From Candidatus Poribacteria bacterium (lineage in GTDB: Bacteria; Poribacteria; WGA-4E; WGA-3G), in assembly GCA_026710795.1 (NCBI GenBank), contig JAPOQK010000020.1, positions 1-43,928 of the forward strand: 43,928 nt of DNA. Reading direction: 5' to 3'. This document shows, piece after piece, positions 13,726-22,034 of this stretch. A program made the translations under genes and the position numbers. Every line of letters begins with the position of its first letter. Position 1 is the stretch's first letter. The notes under the pieces are model-generated. The model did not search any database. It had not been told where the DNA came from and worked only from the letters and a program-made list of their open reading frames with translations.

Positions 13726-13984
13726 AGCAAACCCTACTTTTTGGGATTGTTATGACAAACTTCCTCCCCGTATTCAAAAACTTGCCGACAAAAATTATGA
13801 ACTGCTGAAGCAAGATCAAAGTCATCCTTCCCTTGAATTAAAGAGGGTCCAGGATTGGTGGTCAGCAAGGGTTGGTGATAACTATCGTGCCTTGGCTTAT
13901 GAAACCGAGGGATATTGGGTTTGGTTTTGGATTGGAAACCATGACGAATACATGAAATTGATACGAAGTAAAAGGAGGAGATAG
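13718..13984 (+). CDS. RelE/ParE-family toxin-like protein without a standard start codon
   Basis: Frame 13715-13984 encodes YKANPTFWDCYDKLPPRIQK, then a helical LADKNYELLK stretch, HPSLELKRVQDWWSARVGDN and YRALAYETEGYWVWFWIGNH, and ends DEYMKLIRSKRRR. This is the typical pattern of small RelE/ParE/HigB-type ribonuclease or gyrase toxins, including the conserved S-x-R-x-G-x-x-Y-R-A core. The family start aligns with ATC at 13718, which lies 7 nt after GGGAGG inside the preceding gene. No ATG, GTG or TTG occurs in frame before the conserved core, and a TAA at 13712 closes the frame upstream. Either a rare ATC start is used, or the start has been lost. The frame overlaps the HicB-like gene by 8 nt. 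Confidence 0.68.
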   Translation: MYKANPTFWDCYDKLPPRIQKLADKNYELLKQDQSHPSLELKRVQDWWSARVGDNYRALAYETEGYWVWFWIGNHDEYMKLIRSKRRR

Positions 13985-14003
13985 AGTGTTGTCAATTCTG
14001 AAG

Positions 14004-14025
14004 TATATTGAATTCACTCAATATA
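14004..14025. terminator. AT-rich hairpin between convergent genes
   Basis: TATATTGA (14004-14011) pairs with TCAATATA (14018-14025) across 6 nt. It covers the end of the minus-strand sulfatase-like gene and follows the plus-strand toxin frame, so it could stop transcription from both sides. The stem is weak and lacks a clear T-run. Confidence 0.35.
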
Positions 14026-15291
14026 TCCCAAATTCCGCAATCTACCCTCCAAAATCTTCTTCTCCTCAGGTGTAGAGGATTGTGCTTGGAGGTGTTGATA
14101 ATTGGAATTCATCAATATCTCGTCGTATGTATCACGGAATCTGTCGGGATCTTCGCAGGTCGTATCCTCACCGCTCATGATATGGCGGAATACGAACTCA
14201 CCTGTCTGTTCATCTTCACGATACATATATTCACCATCCGTTAGTGACCATAGCCGAACACCATCTGAATACCTACTAATCTCTTTGTTGTCAACTGATA
14301 TGCGAGAAGTCACGCGATGGTGCGGCATCTCCAAATTTTTCTGACTGAGGAATCCGATACCATAAAGACTGTCTAACTCCGACAACACTAAGCGGTTGTC
14401 ATCAATTTCGGATGGTGACAATAGGTCTTGACCGTAGCCTTGATAGTCTGTTTCAATGCCCGCGAGTTTTGTGATAGTTGGAAATAGATCAATCGCTGAG
14501 ATAGGCGCGGTTGGAAAGTCCAGCTTATCTACATTGGGAATGTGTGCTAATAGTGGCACGTGTAACACGTTCTGATTGAGTGTATGTCCGTGGTCAATGA
14601 TCTCTTCGCAAATACCTTCCCCGTGGTCACCAAAGATAAACACTGTCCATTCCGATAGATCAAGTTGCTTCAGTATTTCAACGAGTTTGAACTCAAGGAT
14701 GTGTGTTGCGGCAGCATAGTAAAACCGAAGTGCTTCATCCATTCTGCCTTTGTTGACAAGTAATCCGAGACTTGGCGCACCGGGTATGCCACTCATACCA
14801 TAACCACCGTGTGTATACCAAAAGTGCAAAAAGCAGAATTGAGGAGTCTCCGACGGTTGTTTGAGATGATGCATCATGTCTTCAAGGGAACCCAATTGCT
14901 GTGCCTTTGCATTTGGATCTACTGGTGTAATGAATGACTCATAGTCAAGGAACCGAAATACCTCAGCGCGTTCGGAACGACCAGTAATGTGATAACCCGC
15001 ATCAGCAAACAGCTGAAATAGGTTTGGTATTCCCTCAAACATCTTGAGATAGGTTTGTCCGTAAACTCCGTGCTCAAAGGGATACAAACCTGTGAAATAG
15101 GATGTATGAGAAGGACGCGTAGCAGGTGCTGCCACGAAGAACTTCTCTGCGAGTGAGTAATCTTTGGTTAATAAATCAAACTTCGGAGTGTTGAAGGAAG
15201 GATTGGTTCGGCTAAGTGCGTCATATCGCCAACAATCAATTGAGATGAGTAGAAATTTATTAATAGACATAGTTTCCATATTCTTAGTCAA
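14014..15291 (-). CDS. Sulfatase-like alkaline-phosphatase-superfamily hydrolase with threonine in place of formylglycine
   Basis: The 425-residue protein has the sulfatase layout: metal aspartate in ISIDCWRYDAL, an active-site loop TRPSHTSYFTGLYPFEHG, and the second metal cluster FIFGDHGEG with DHGH later. In true sulfatases the loop begins C/S-x-P-S-R and the Cys or Ser becomes formylglycine. Here it is T-R-P-S-H, so formylglycine cannot form. Threonine is the nucleophile in several phosphatase-type relatives, so a phospho- or phosphono-ester substrate is more likely than a sulfate ester. No signal peptide is visible. The TTG start overlaps the upstream propeller gene by 8 nt; ATG 15279 is an alternative. 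It is the last gene of a five-gene run. Confidence 0.8.
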   Translation of the reverse strand: MTKNMETMSINKFLLISIDCWRYDALSRTNPSFNTPKFDLLTKDYSLAEKFFVAAPATRPSHTSYFTGLYPFEHGVYGQTYLKMFEGIPNLFQLFADAGYHITGRSERAEVFRFLDYESFITPVDPNAKAQQLGSLEDMMHHLKQPSETPQFCFLHFWYTHGGYGMSGIPGAPSLGLLVNKGRMDEALRFYYAAATHILEFKLVEILKQLDLSEWTVFIFGDHGEGICEEIIDHGHTLNQNVLHVPLLAHIPNVDKLDFPTAPISAIDLFPTITKLAGIETDYQGYGQDLLSPSEIDDNRLVLSELDSLYGIGFLSQKNLEMPHHRVTSRISVDNKEISRYSDGVRLWSLTDGEYMYREDEQTGEFVFRHIMSGEDTTCEDPDRFRDTYDEILMNSNYQHLQAQSSTPEEKKILEGRLRNLGYIE

Positions 15292-16642
15292 TTAACCTTG
15301 CATTGTACTGTCGCGCAGTATGTTGATAGTCTTCATATTGGTCAGGATGAAAAGGATGAGGGGTATAGACATAAACAGCATCGCTATAAGGGTCGTAAAG
15401 GATAACATCTTCACGGGAATCTCCACAAACATTAGCAGGAAAGCAGTGATACCATCCCATTTTACCACCAGACGGAGGCGGAAGGTCAGGAAAAGATACA
15501 ACTTTGTTCCCTTCAGCATCATAGAGTGCAGCTGGACTATAAATCAATTCAGGATCCCCAAACCCATGCCAACGGATAATCTCTAATCCTGTGTTATTCG
15601 GTGTTTCATCTACCTTAAAGCGACTACGAATTTCACCATTATTATCTACAACTATCAAGTCAGAATGGTGTCCATTATAGCGTATAATTAAGTTGGGTGT
15701 TGAATCTGATAACAGGTTACCGTGTCTTATCTCTTGTCCATGTGGTACAATACCAAATCCAAGTGAAAACACAGGATTACCTTCAGAGTCAACTACCTGT
15801 CCTCCACCAGAAAGGATTGCACGTTTTTTACCATCCCACTCCTCAACTAAAACAGAGTCTATGTTGTCACCGAGGAATTTGTCCCACAACACCGTTCCAT
15901 CAGCAGCAAGTCCGAAGTTGCCTCCGTTCACCTCGTCAAGACCATCGTCATTGAAATCACCAACTGCGGGGATATATGCTGAATGTTTTGGATACCGAAA
16001 CCATCTGTCTGTATGCTGCCAAAGCAATTCAAGCTTGTGGTTAAACGCGAGGATATTCACTCCCACCTTCACGACGAAATCTTGTGGTTGTGCATTTCCA
16101 CTAAGGTTAGCAATCATCAATCGTTGATGAACATAGTTCGGGATATGTTTTTCACCATCTACATAAGCGTTACATTGCCGAAGTTCATCAGATACGACAG
16201 AACGTTTGACAGCACCCGTTGCCCCATCTAAAATCATCAAGCGGATTGAAGATAAATCCCATTTACTCGCTTCCGAGACATCTGTATCTATCCAAAAACA
16301 TATAACCTCTGCATGTCCATCAGCGTCAATATCGTAAATTGCAACGGGTCCGGGTCTGTCTGGTGAGAGTGTTGTAAGAAAGGCATCTTTTGAATCCGAG
16401 TCTTTGATTTCAAGATGTTTATCACCCAGTGACCACAACGGTTCACCTTCAAGAGAAAATGCCCCAAGAAAACATGGATGGATACCACCAAGTGCCTTAT
16501 AGACCAGAAAATCAACTTGTCCATTTCCTGTCAGATCCCCGATACGAATATCACCACCCCATGAACTACCTTCGGTCATGTTGAGGAAATCACCTGGAAT
16601 CGCAACCCGTTTATAGAGATGTGCTGCTTGTGGTATATTCAC
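15284..16642 (-). CDS. FG-GAP/VCBS-like beta-propeller, possibly polysaccharide-lyase-family-11-like
   Basis: The 452-residue protein contains repeated Asp-rich calcium-type loops spread along its length: GDLTGNGQVDFLVYK, IYDIDADGHAEVICF, VGDFNDDGLDEVNGGN and GDSREDVILYDP. This is the signature of FG-GAP/VCBS propellers and of rhamnogalacturonan-lyase-like propellers. No signal peptide is seen, which is unusual for a carbohydrate-acting propeller. The GTG start shares one base with the stop of the gene upstream (TAGTG), showing translational coupling to the isomerase. Function within the operon is unknown; handling of a sugar or sulfated/phosphorylated glycan is inferred from the neighbours. 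Confidence 0.65.
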   Translation of the reverse strand: MNIPQAAHLYKRVAIPGDFLNMTEGSSWGGDIRIGDLTGNGQVDFLVYKALGGIHPCFLGAFSLEGEPLWSLGDKHLEIKDSDSKDAFLTTLSPDRPGPVAIYDIDADGHAEVICFWIDTDVSEASKWDLSSIRLMILDGATGAVKRSVVSDELRQCNAYVDGEKHIPNYVHQRLMIANLSGNAQPQDFVVKVGVNILAFNHKLELLWQHTDRWFRYPKHSAYIPAVGDFNDDGLDEVNGGNFGLAADGTVLWDKFLGDNIDSVLVEEWDGKKRAILSGGGQVVDSEGNPVFSLGFGIVPHGQEIRHGNLLSDSTPNLIIRYNGHHSDLIVVDNNGEIRSRFKVDETPNNTGLEIIRWHGFGDPELIYSPAALYDAEGNKVVSFPDLPPPSGGKMGWYHCFPANVCGDSREDVILYDPYSDAVYVYTPHPFHPDQYEDYQHTARQYNARLID

Positions 16643-17406
16643 TACACAAATGCCTTGAATAATCCAACGTAGAGTGCCAACACCTTTTCAGGATCAGGTC
16701 CAGTATATGCACATTCGTTAGATATATAACCAGAAAAACCGATACGGTTGAGCCATTCAAACATTTGTCGGTAGAGTTCAAACGTATCAGGAACTTCTAC
16801 CTTGTGGGTATGTACTGAAGTGATATGTGATGCAACGCGTGAAAATAACGGTTCAATACTTCCATCTTCGCAGCCGATGAATTGTGAATTGAAAACAAAA
16901 CCTACGTTTGGGAGATTTACACCTTCAATCACCTCCATAGCAGAATTCGGGTCTGTGAAAGAGCCGTGCATCTCAATAGACACCGTAATGTCCTTCTCTC
17001 CCGCATAAGTACCAAGAGCCTTTAATCCATCAGTAACGTAGCCTACCACCGCATCACGGTTGTCATCGGAATACCTGTCACCGAGCACACGAACATGGTC
17101 ACATCCCATAAATTCCGCCATGTCAATTACGCGGGTGACGCGGCGAACAGTCTCTTCACGATCAGAAGCATTTTCTGAGTGAAAATTCTGGCAACTCGTT
17201 AGTGATGAAATAACAACACCACTTTCATCTACTTGTGCTTTCAATCCACCCCATGTATCTTGTGGGGTGTCCCACTCAAATCCGTGTTTCTGTTTGTAAT
17301 CCATTAGCAACTCAACCCCGTGATAGCCGGTTGCCTCAGCGACATCAAGAATTCGGTTGAGTTCCCAATCTTGGCACGTCTGATATGTATTTAATGCCCA
17401 TTTCAT
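16642..17406 (-). CDS. Sugar phosphate isomerase/epimerase (xylose-isomerase-like TIM barrel)
   Basis: It has 254 residues of the AP-endonuclease-2/xylose-isomerase-like TIM barrel. The four likely metal or catalytic positions are visible: Glu in VSIEMHG, Asn in FVFNSQF, His in SVHTHKVE and Glu in SNECAYTG. The family includes inosose dehydratases, tagatose epimerases and related enzymes, so the exact substrate cannot be read. The start is 9 nt after the VWA gene and the stop overlaps the next GTG by one base. Relatives are common next to sulfatase-like and oxidoreductase genes in these lineages. Confidence 0.85.
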   Translation of the reverse strand: MKWALNTYQTCQDWELNRILDVAEATGYHGVELLMDYKQKHGFEWDTPQDTWGGLKAQVDESGVVISSLTSCQNFHSENASDREETVRRVTRVIDMAEFMGCDHVRVLGDRYSDDNRDAVVGYVTDGLKALGTYAGEKDITVSIEMHGSFTDPNSAMEVIEGVNLPNVGFVFNSQFIGCEDGSIEPLFSRVASHITSVHTHKVEVPDTFELYRQMFEWLNRIGFSGYISNECAYTGPDPEKVLALYVGLFKAFV

Positions 17407-17414
17407 ATTAAATT

Positions 17415-18485
17415 TTACTCCTGAATTGGAATCGGGTACCAGAGTCCGCCAGTCTTAGTTGTTAGTGCCCGATGTGTCATATGATTTATACCAATGACAT
17501 CTACGGTGATTCTGTTCTGTTGACACTGACGCAGAATATCTAATAGTGTGTAAGAACCTTTGCTGGCTTCATCGGTTACAAGGACAAAACGTCGGTCAGC
17601 TTCATCTCGAAATTTGACACGTCGTATTGCTTTAATAATAGCATTGTGCGCGCGTTCATCACCTGCAGCAGCCACAACGTGCGTCGTCAACAGCCTCTTA
17701 TACCTTTCAACGTCCCATGTTGGTTGGTGAATGATGGTATCACCTTCAAGATACCTGAAGATGACAATCCCAAGTCTGAAATCAATACCTTTCTCCTCGA
17801 ATACCGTTGCCATCTGACTAAGTTGTCTCCCAACAGCACGGATATTATCTATCATACTCCCACTGATGTCAAGCAGAAATACAATGTCAACGATGCTGTC
17901 AGTTTCACTATCAGCAACGCTTTCAGCGATACCTTCTAACGCTTCACCCATCATTCCATCACGATCAACAGGTAAAGGTGCATCCTCCATTCCTTGCTGA
18001 ATTGCACCCGTATCTTCTTGAATTCTTTCTGTTATTGGTGTGATAGTTGGGGATTGTGCATTTCTTACTGCTATTGACTTCCATTCTGGTGAATCCGTAG
18101 CATTAGCACTCAGCGAGGTCTCTGCTATTGGTAAACCTGTGTCTGTTCCAAATTCTTCCATTGATGTCCCAGTTCTGATGGGACTTGAAGAATTCATCGG
18201 TTGTGCAGCAGTTTGCTTGGAAACCTTTACAGCGTTTGTAGAGGTAGGACGTCGTTTTGGCATTGAACGTTTGCGTTCACTGCTCATGTGAAGACGTTTA
18301 ACTGTTGTTAAGGAAATTGCATCCTTTACAAGGGTTTCTGGCGAAAGCATCGGACGGTACCAAGTGACATAACTAATACTCACAAGTGCAACTGCAATGA
18401 CATGCAATACCACTGATAACAGAAACGCGCGTTGTATTTTTTTACGTTTACGTTGAAGTTGTTCTGAGTAAATTTCAAACAGCAT
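17415..18485 (-). CDS. Membrane-anchored von Willebrand factor A protein
   Basis: One transmembrane helix (about residues 20-41, FLLSVVLHVIAVALVSISYV) follows a basic N-terminus, in the style of TonB-like anchors. A ~155-residue low-complexity linker leads to a VWA domain with the metal-ion-dependent adhesion motif DISGS (residues 206-210), later VTDEAS, and a T in the expected second-loop region. VWA domains of this sort bind ligands through a Mg ion, often with MoxR-type chaperones. It lies 13 nt after the dikinase gene and 8 nt before the isomerase. The DUF4159 protein at 23506 has a similar N-terminal anchor. Confidence 0.8.
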   Translation of the reverse strand: MLFEIYSEQLQRKRKKIQRAFLLSVVLHVIAVALVSISYVTWYRPMLSPETLVKDAISLTTVKRLHMSSERKRSMPKRRPTSTNAVKVSKQTAAQPMNSSSPIRTGTSMEEFGTDTGLPIAETSLSANATDSPEWKSIAVRNAQSPTITPITERIQEDTGAIQQGMEDAPLPVDRDGMMGEALEGIAESVADSETDSIVDIVFLLDISGSMIDNIRAVGRQLSQMATVFEEKGIDFRLGIVIFRYLEGDTIIHQPTWDVERYKRLLTTHVVAAAGDERAHNAIIKAIRRVKFRDEADRRFVLVTDEASKGSYTLLDILRQCQQNRITVDVIGINHMTHRALTTKTGGLWYPIPIQE

Positions 18486-18498
18486 GTCTCACCTATCC

Positions 18499-21048
18499 CT
18501 ACAGTGTTTCTGAAACAATTGAAACCGTCCCTTGATTCCCATCAACCTGCAACATCTGTCCATCTAATATAGTTTGAGTTGCATTTGGAATATTGGCTAC
18601 TGCGGGAACACCGTACTCCCTCGCAACGACTGCTCCATGCGATAACACTCCACCCCGCTCCATTACCAACCCAGCAGCGTGGAGAAAAAGCGGGGTCCAT
18701 GCTGGGTCTGTTGAAGGACATACAAGAATATAATCCCGTTCATTAGGAAGAATATCTGTAGGTTCTAATAGAACGCGTGCTTGTCCATTTGCTACACCAG
18801 CCGAGACTCCTACACCTGTGTATGTATCCATACTATCCAATGACAACGATGTACCAATACAATCAAGTGAATCGCTGAAAATAACATCCTGCACAGCAAT
18901 TTGAAGTAGTAATTTCCGTTCTTCCGTACGTTTTGCTATCACATCTCCGAATTCTTCACCCTTAATAAGTTGATCCAATTCGTCTGGTAAAAGATAGAAA
19001 ATTCCACCGTTGAGATTATAACGACTATCCAATTCAACTAATGCGCGTCGTATCTGTTCATATCCGAGCATGAGATAAAATTTTGCTGTTTCACGAAAAG
19101 GCATATACCGTCTTGTAAAATCCAATTCACTTTCAATCTGTTTTCGCAATCCTGTCTTTTTTTCTGTAATCTGAGCAAGTTCTTTTTCTGCTGCCTCACG
19201 TTGTTCTACCTGTCGTGTCAAATGTTCTTCTGTTACTTTTTCGCTATTAACTGTATCATGACGAAATGATGCGATTATATGTTTAAGATAGTCATCATTT
19301 TCCCGCCACCTCGGCTGCGCTAATTCAAACTCTCCTACTGCCCGATGTCCATAATCATTTAAGAAATCATCCAGTGTCAAATCTCCATTTGCGACCTGTT
19401 GTAGCTTCTCATTTGTCTCTACAGTAAGATTCCCAGAGATCCCACTAATCAACCTGTTCATAAGGTTCTTTGCTGTTGTTTTATCCACACATTTTTGAAG
19501 TGCAGCTTCAAAACGTTGCAGTGAAAACCCAGCAAGGACTGTGGCAGTAAGTGCCTTCGGTGCAAAATCATCCATTGTCTTCAGACACCATTCCCGAAAC
19601 TTTGTAACCAATTCCGCATCTGATAGTTCTGAATACCGTAGTGTTTTTTCATTCTCAACACCTTCCTGAAATTCGGGAAATATTTGTGTCTTTAACTCCT
19701 GATCAAAGTCGGCACGGAACTTTCTTAACCGCAATTCTGCTTTCGTCATTCGGATGATGTAGACTGGCAGTTTGAACCAAAATGCAGGAGTGCTCCGCTT
19801 AATATCGAATGTTGCTTGAGCGGAGACCACCTTATTAGGATTCTTCTTAAAATCAGCAAAATTGTGTGTAAACGGGTAACCCTCAAAGAACAGTTCCGCT
19901 TCACGGTTTAAGTTAACGTAAATCCGTCCGCATATTAAGTCGAGAATACTGACGTTATCTAACCATTTGCTTGGATAAAAACCTAAGCTGCGGTATGTTT
20001 TACCTAACCCACCTGATCCTGACATAAAAACCCTCATAATCTCCCATGTCATTGGTAATGGAGCTGGTAAGACTTCGGCAAGGTTGTGGTGGCTCCAGAT
20101 TGTGCCGTATGGGTCTGCAAGTGTCTTTAATATCTGAATCTCTGATTCGCGAAGTTTCGCAATTTCATCGTCTTTGTAATCTACTGACAGTTGTCCTTGT
20201 GGGTGCGTTGTGATTGACCTTGCCTGTAACAGAACAAACTCACCATCAGCAAGTGCCCACTCAATATCCATTGGTTGTCCATAAAGAGTTTCTACCTTAA
20301 TTCCGAGCTGCACGAGTTGATTTAGCTGCGCATCCGTAAGACTCGGAATATTCTGTTCAGCAGATGGAACTTCACTCATACCAGATTCAGTTATCATCTC
20401 ACGTTTCGTTGCGACTCTCTTTTCCAACACCTCACCTGTTTCACGAGAAATGTGGTAACTATCAGGTGTAATCTCTCCAGATACAACCGATTCTCCTAAA
20501 CCCCAATTCGACTCAATGATACTAACGTTTCCATCAAAGGGACTAACAGTGAAAAGCACACCAGAAACATCTGCATTACACATTTCTTGTATCACTACAG
20601 CCATTGCCAATCCTTCATCCAAAATACCTTGTGTTTGTCTATAGGCAGTTGCACGTTCAGACCATAGCGATGCCCAACATGCTTTCAGTGCATCTAAGAG
20701 TTCTTCGGTTTTTACATTCAGAAAGGTGTCTTGTTGACCCGCAAAACTTGCAGTCTCCAAATCTTCTGCTGTCGCACTGGAACGCACAGCAACAGTATCT
20801 GTCCGTAATTCTTCTCGCGCTTTCAGTACCGCTTCAATCAGTTCAGGCTCTAACGACACTTCTTTAACACTGGCTGCGTTCTGTTCAGATAGGTGTTCAA
20901 CAGAAGATCGATATGCATCTGTGGTGACACAGAATCCTGGTGGAACGGTGAATCCTGCTCTCATCAGCTTCCCGAGATTCAGACCTTTCCCACCGACTTT
21001 TTGGAGGTTATCCTCATTAATATCCGAAAAGCGTTTGATAAATTGCAT
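18499..21048 (-). CDS. PEP synthase/rifampicin-phosphotransferase-like dikinase
   Basis: It has 849 residues in the order ATP-grasp-like domain, helical middle domain, mobile phosphohistidine domain. The N-terminal part has VGGKGLNLGKLMRAG with the nucleotide lysine (K21) and VAVRSSATAEDLETASFAGQ. The C-terminal domain has GGVLSHGAVVAREYGVPAVA with the phosphoryl-carrying His804. Length and domain order fit the rifampicin phosphotransferase group better than pyruvate-phosphate dikinase, which carries its PEP/pyruvate TIM barrel at the end. The large central region (about 300-760) would hold the acceptor site. The acceptor is unknown; rifampicin inactivation is possible but only by family. It starts the minus-strand five-gene run. 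Confidence 0.82.
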   Translation of the reverse strand: MQFIKRFSDINEDNLQKVGGKGLNLGKLMRAGFTVPPGFCVTTDAYRSSVEHLSEQNAASVKEVSLEPELIEAVLKAREELRTDTVAVRSSATAEDLETASFAGQQDTFLNVKTEELLDALKACWASLWSERATAYRQTQGILDEGLAMAVVIQEMCNADVSGVLFTVSPFDGNVSIIESNWGLGESVVSGEITPDSYHISRETGEVLEKRVATKREMITESGMSEVPSAEQNIPSLTDAQLNQLVQLGIKVETLYGQPMDIEWALADGEFVLLQARSITTHPQGQLSVDYKDDEIAKLRESEIQILKTLADPYGTIWSHHNLAEVLPAPLPMTWEIMRVFMSGSGGLGKTYRSLGFYPSKWLDNVSILDLICGRIYVNLNREAELFFEGYPFTHNFADFKKNPNKVVSAQATFDIKRSTPAFWFKLPVYIIRMTKAELRLRKFRADFDQELKTQIFPEFQEGVENEKTLRYSELSDAELVTKFREWCLKTMDDFAPKALTATVLAGFSLQRFEAALQKCVDKTTAKNLMNRLISGISGNLTVETNEKLQQVANGDLTLDDFLNDYGHRAVGEFELAQPRWRENDDYLKHIIASFRHDTVNSEKVTEEHLTRQVEQREAAEKELAQITEKKTGLRKQIESELDFTRRYMPFRETAKFYLMLGYEQIRRALVELDSRYNLNGGIFYLLPDELDQLIKGEEFGDVIAKRTEERKLLLQIAVQDVIFSDSLDCIGTSLSLDSMDTYTGVGVSAGVANGQARVLLEPTDILPNERDYILVCPSTDPAWTPLFLHAAGLVMERGGVLSHGAVVAREYGVPAVANIPNATQTILDGQMLQVDGNQGTVSIVSETL

Positions 21049-21206
21049 AAGTTAAGGTTTGACTGTACAGGTTGGAATAAGTTGAATTAGTATAGCAGCG
21101 TCCAAGTGCTGAATGCAAATAGGATTTGCTCGCCTGTGTGTGATGGCACACAAGATGATCTCAGTGTCCGCCTTTATCAGGTCAGTATAGTGAGATAACG
21201 TGAAAA

Positions 21207-21229
21207 GAGACTGGTTGGGAACCAGTCTC
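21207..21229 (-). terminator. Intrinsic terminator of the heme-site lipoprotein gene
   Basis: GAGACTGGTT (21207-21216) pairs perfectly with AACCAGTCTC (21220-21229) around three bases. Read on the minus strand it is followed by TTTT. It separates the lipoprotein gene from the dikinase operon, so the latter needs its own promoter within 21049-21206. Confidence 0.7.
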
Positions 21230-21267
21230 AATATTGTCAAATTGTAAAATGATAGTAGGATAGATGG

Positions 21268-21771
21268 TTATTCATCGCCATGATCGTGGTCATCGTCATC
21301 GTGGTCATCGTCCATGTCATCATCATGGTCGTCGTCATCATCATGGTCGTCGTCATGATCATGCCCATCACCTTCTTGTAGTGGCTGTTGATTTATCCAA
21401 TCTACAAAAAGTTGAATTTGATCTGAAGTCAGCGGAGGACCGCCTGGGGGCATTCTGCCAGATGTGATTTCTTTGATTACTACACTGTTTTCAGCATTTC
21501 CCGGTATGAATATTGGTCCGTGTTCACTACCCACTTTGAAACTTTCATAAGTCCTTAAATCCAGACCTTTTGGACCATCTGCAACGTGGCATCCAGCAAG
21601 GGCACATCTTTCAGTTAGGATTGGCAAAATGTTCATGTGGAAAGAAGTTTCAATTTCAGCAGGGTCAGGGTGGTCTACAGGTGGGTTAATGACTTCAGTA
21701 TAATCACGAGTACATCCAAATATGCATAAGAGAAAAACGACTGTTAGTACGGAAAATCTTAATGTGTTCAT
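21268..21771 (-). CDS. Lipoprotein with CX4CH heme-type site and Asp/His-rich tail
   Basis: The N-terminus is a lipoprotein signal (FLLCIFGC). The body resembles planctomycete-type cytochrome c domains: SFHMNILPILTERCALAGCH has CALAGCH, a C-x4-C-H rather than the usual C-x2-C-H, then SGRMPPGGPPLTSDQ with a methionine that could be the axial ligand. The last ~35 residues are almost only Asp and His with few Glu, Gly and Met, an evident metal-binding tail. Whether heme is attached to the longer motif is uncertain. GGAG in the leader can pair with nearby CTCC just before the start. A terminator follows at 21207-21229. Confidence 0.7.
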   Translation of the reverse strand: MNTLRFSVLTVVFLLCIFGCTRDYTEVINPPVDHPDPAEIETSFHMNILPILTERCALAGCHVADGPKGLDLRTYESFKVGSEHGPIFIPGNAENSVVIKEITSGRMPPGGPPLTSDQIQLFVDWINQQPLQEGDGHDHDDDHDDDDDHDDDMDDDHDDDDHDHGDE

Positions 21772-21999
21772 AATCGTAAAGGAGCACCTCCAACAAAGGT
21801 TAAAAAAGAATATGATTGTGTCCTACGGTTGTTATAAATTGTTAGGAAACTAAACGCACGCACATCAGATAATACAATGGAAGAGTAACATTAAACGTTG
21901 ATACAGTCAAGGAAATTGTTCTCAAAATTCAACTGACATGTGTAATGAATTCACATAATGTTATTGTTGAATCAAGGCAATTGTCATAACTGAACTTAC

Positions 22000-22028
22000 T
22001 TGACAGATCTGGCTGATTTACGTAAACT
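22000..22028 (+). promoter_or_regulatory. Sigma-70-type promoter close to the GT9 start
   Basis: TTGACA (22000-22005) and TAAACT (22023-22028) are 17 nt apart. The expected start of transcription, 6-8 nt further on, coincides with ATG 22035, which has no Shine-Dalgarno sequence. This suggests a leaderless or nearly leaderless message. Confidence 0.5.
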
Positions 22029-22034
22029 GAAAAG

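Noticed and set aside
21280..21370. Short tandem repeat resembling a CRISPR-like or microsatellite array
   Set aside because: It is the coding sequence of the Asp/His tail in frame with a lipoprotein; there are no unique spacers.
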